From a virus, in the IMG/VR virus record IMGVR_UViG_3300009370_000214, positions 1 through 20,311 of that record: a stretch of 20,311 nt of DNA; one strand, 5' to 3'. The notes beneath the pieces are model-generated. The model saw only the letters and a program-made list of their open reading frames with translations. It was not told the DNA's origin and did no database searches. The translations under genes and the position numbers were made by a program. Below, piece by piece: positions 20,298 through 20,311 of the stretch. The first letter of the stretch is position 1. Each line of letters opens with the position of its first letter.

Positions 20298-20311
20298 TGT
20301 GATTATCTCCT

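Overview
The window reads as part of the genome of a contractile-tailed bacteriophage (myovirus) with a T4-like tail module. It is not ordinary bacterial chromosome. Every credible gene lies on the minus strand, genes are packed with gaps of a few bases or ATGA/TAATG overlaps, and the base composition is AT-rich by eye. There are no tRNAs, rRNAs, insertion sequences or CRISPR arrays. The mix of a T4-type tail, a small family A DNA polymerase and a cobalamin-dependent ribonucleotide reductase recalls phages of marine bacteria. That is an inference from gene content. Several promoters match the sigma-70 consensus almost perfectly, which fits a proteobacterial-type host.

Layout in transcription order, right to left. 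(1) Tail module, 20297 to 11354: two paralogous tail-tube proteins, a gp26-like baseplate/tail-assembly protein with an overlapping gp51-position reading frame, a short tape measure, a gp48/gp54-like tube cap or initiator, a small gp53/LysM-like wedge protein, a 977-residue probable baseplate protein and an unrecognised 464-residue protein. (2) Replication and recombination module, 11345 to 1434: a 390-residue exonuclease-less family A DNA polymerase, a divergent tubulin/FtsZ-like protein, a 70-residue protein, a gp32-like single-strand binding protein, a RecA/UvsX-like recombinase, a YadA-type repeat fibre protein (out of place here), a FEN-type 5'-3' nuclease, a DnaB/gp41-like helicase and a class II ribonucleoside-triphosphate reductase. 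(3) Four small unknown genes, 1380 to 79, one of them a membrane protein.

Regulation is unusually readable. Seven minus-strand promoters of the form TTGACA-N17-TATAAT/TATACT/TATTAT (one cut by the window edge) sit at gene ends in the replication and small-gene regions. I found none in the tail region, which suggests that host-type sigma-70 serves the replication genes and another promoter class serves the tail genes. The ssb gene is framed by an upstream terminator-like hairpin with a promoter fired from inside it, a structured leader, and a strong intrinsic terminator before recA. Together these should make the binding protein much more abundant than its neighbours.

The most interesting spots are: (a) the gp26/gp51 overlap, where a 7-bp hairpin followed by seven T's sits exactly where a +1 (or -2) frameshift would fuse the two frames; (b) the hairpin that buries the tape-measure ribosome site right after the stop codon of that second frame; (c) the promoter nested in a terminator at 9046-9104; (d) a possible pseudoknot in the ssb leader; (e) a tubulin-like protein beside a polymerase whose motif C reads HDS instead of HDE. 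Three apparent gene starts were moved downstream because promoter, terminator or ribosome-site evidence contradicts the longest reading frames (nuclease, recombinase and 70-residue protein), and the membrane protein start was moved for its ribosome site.
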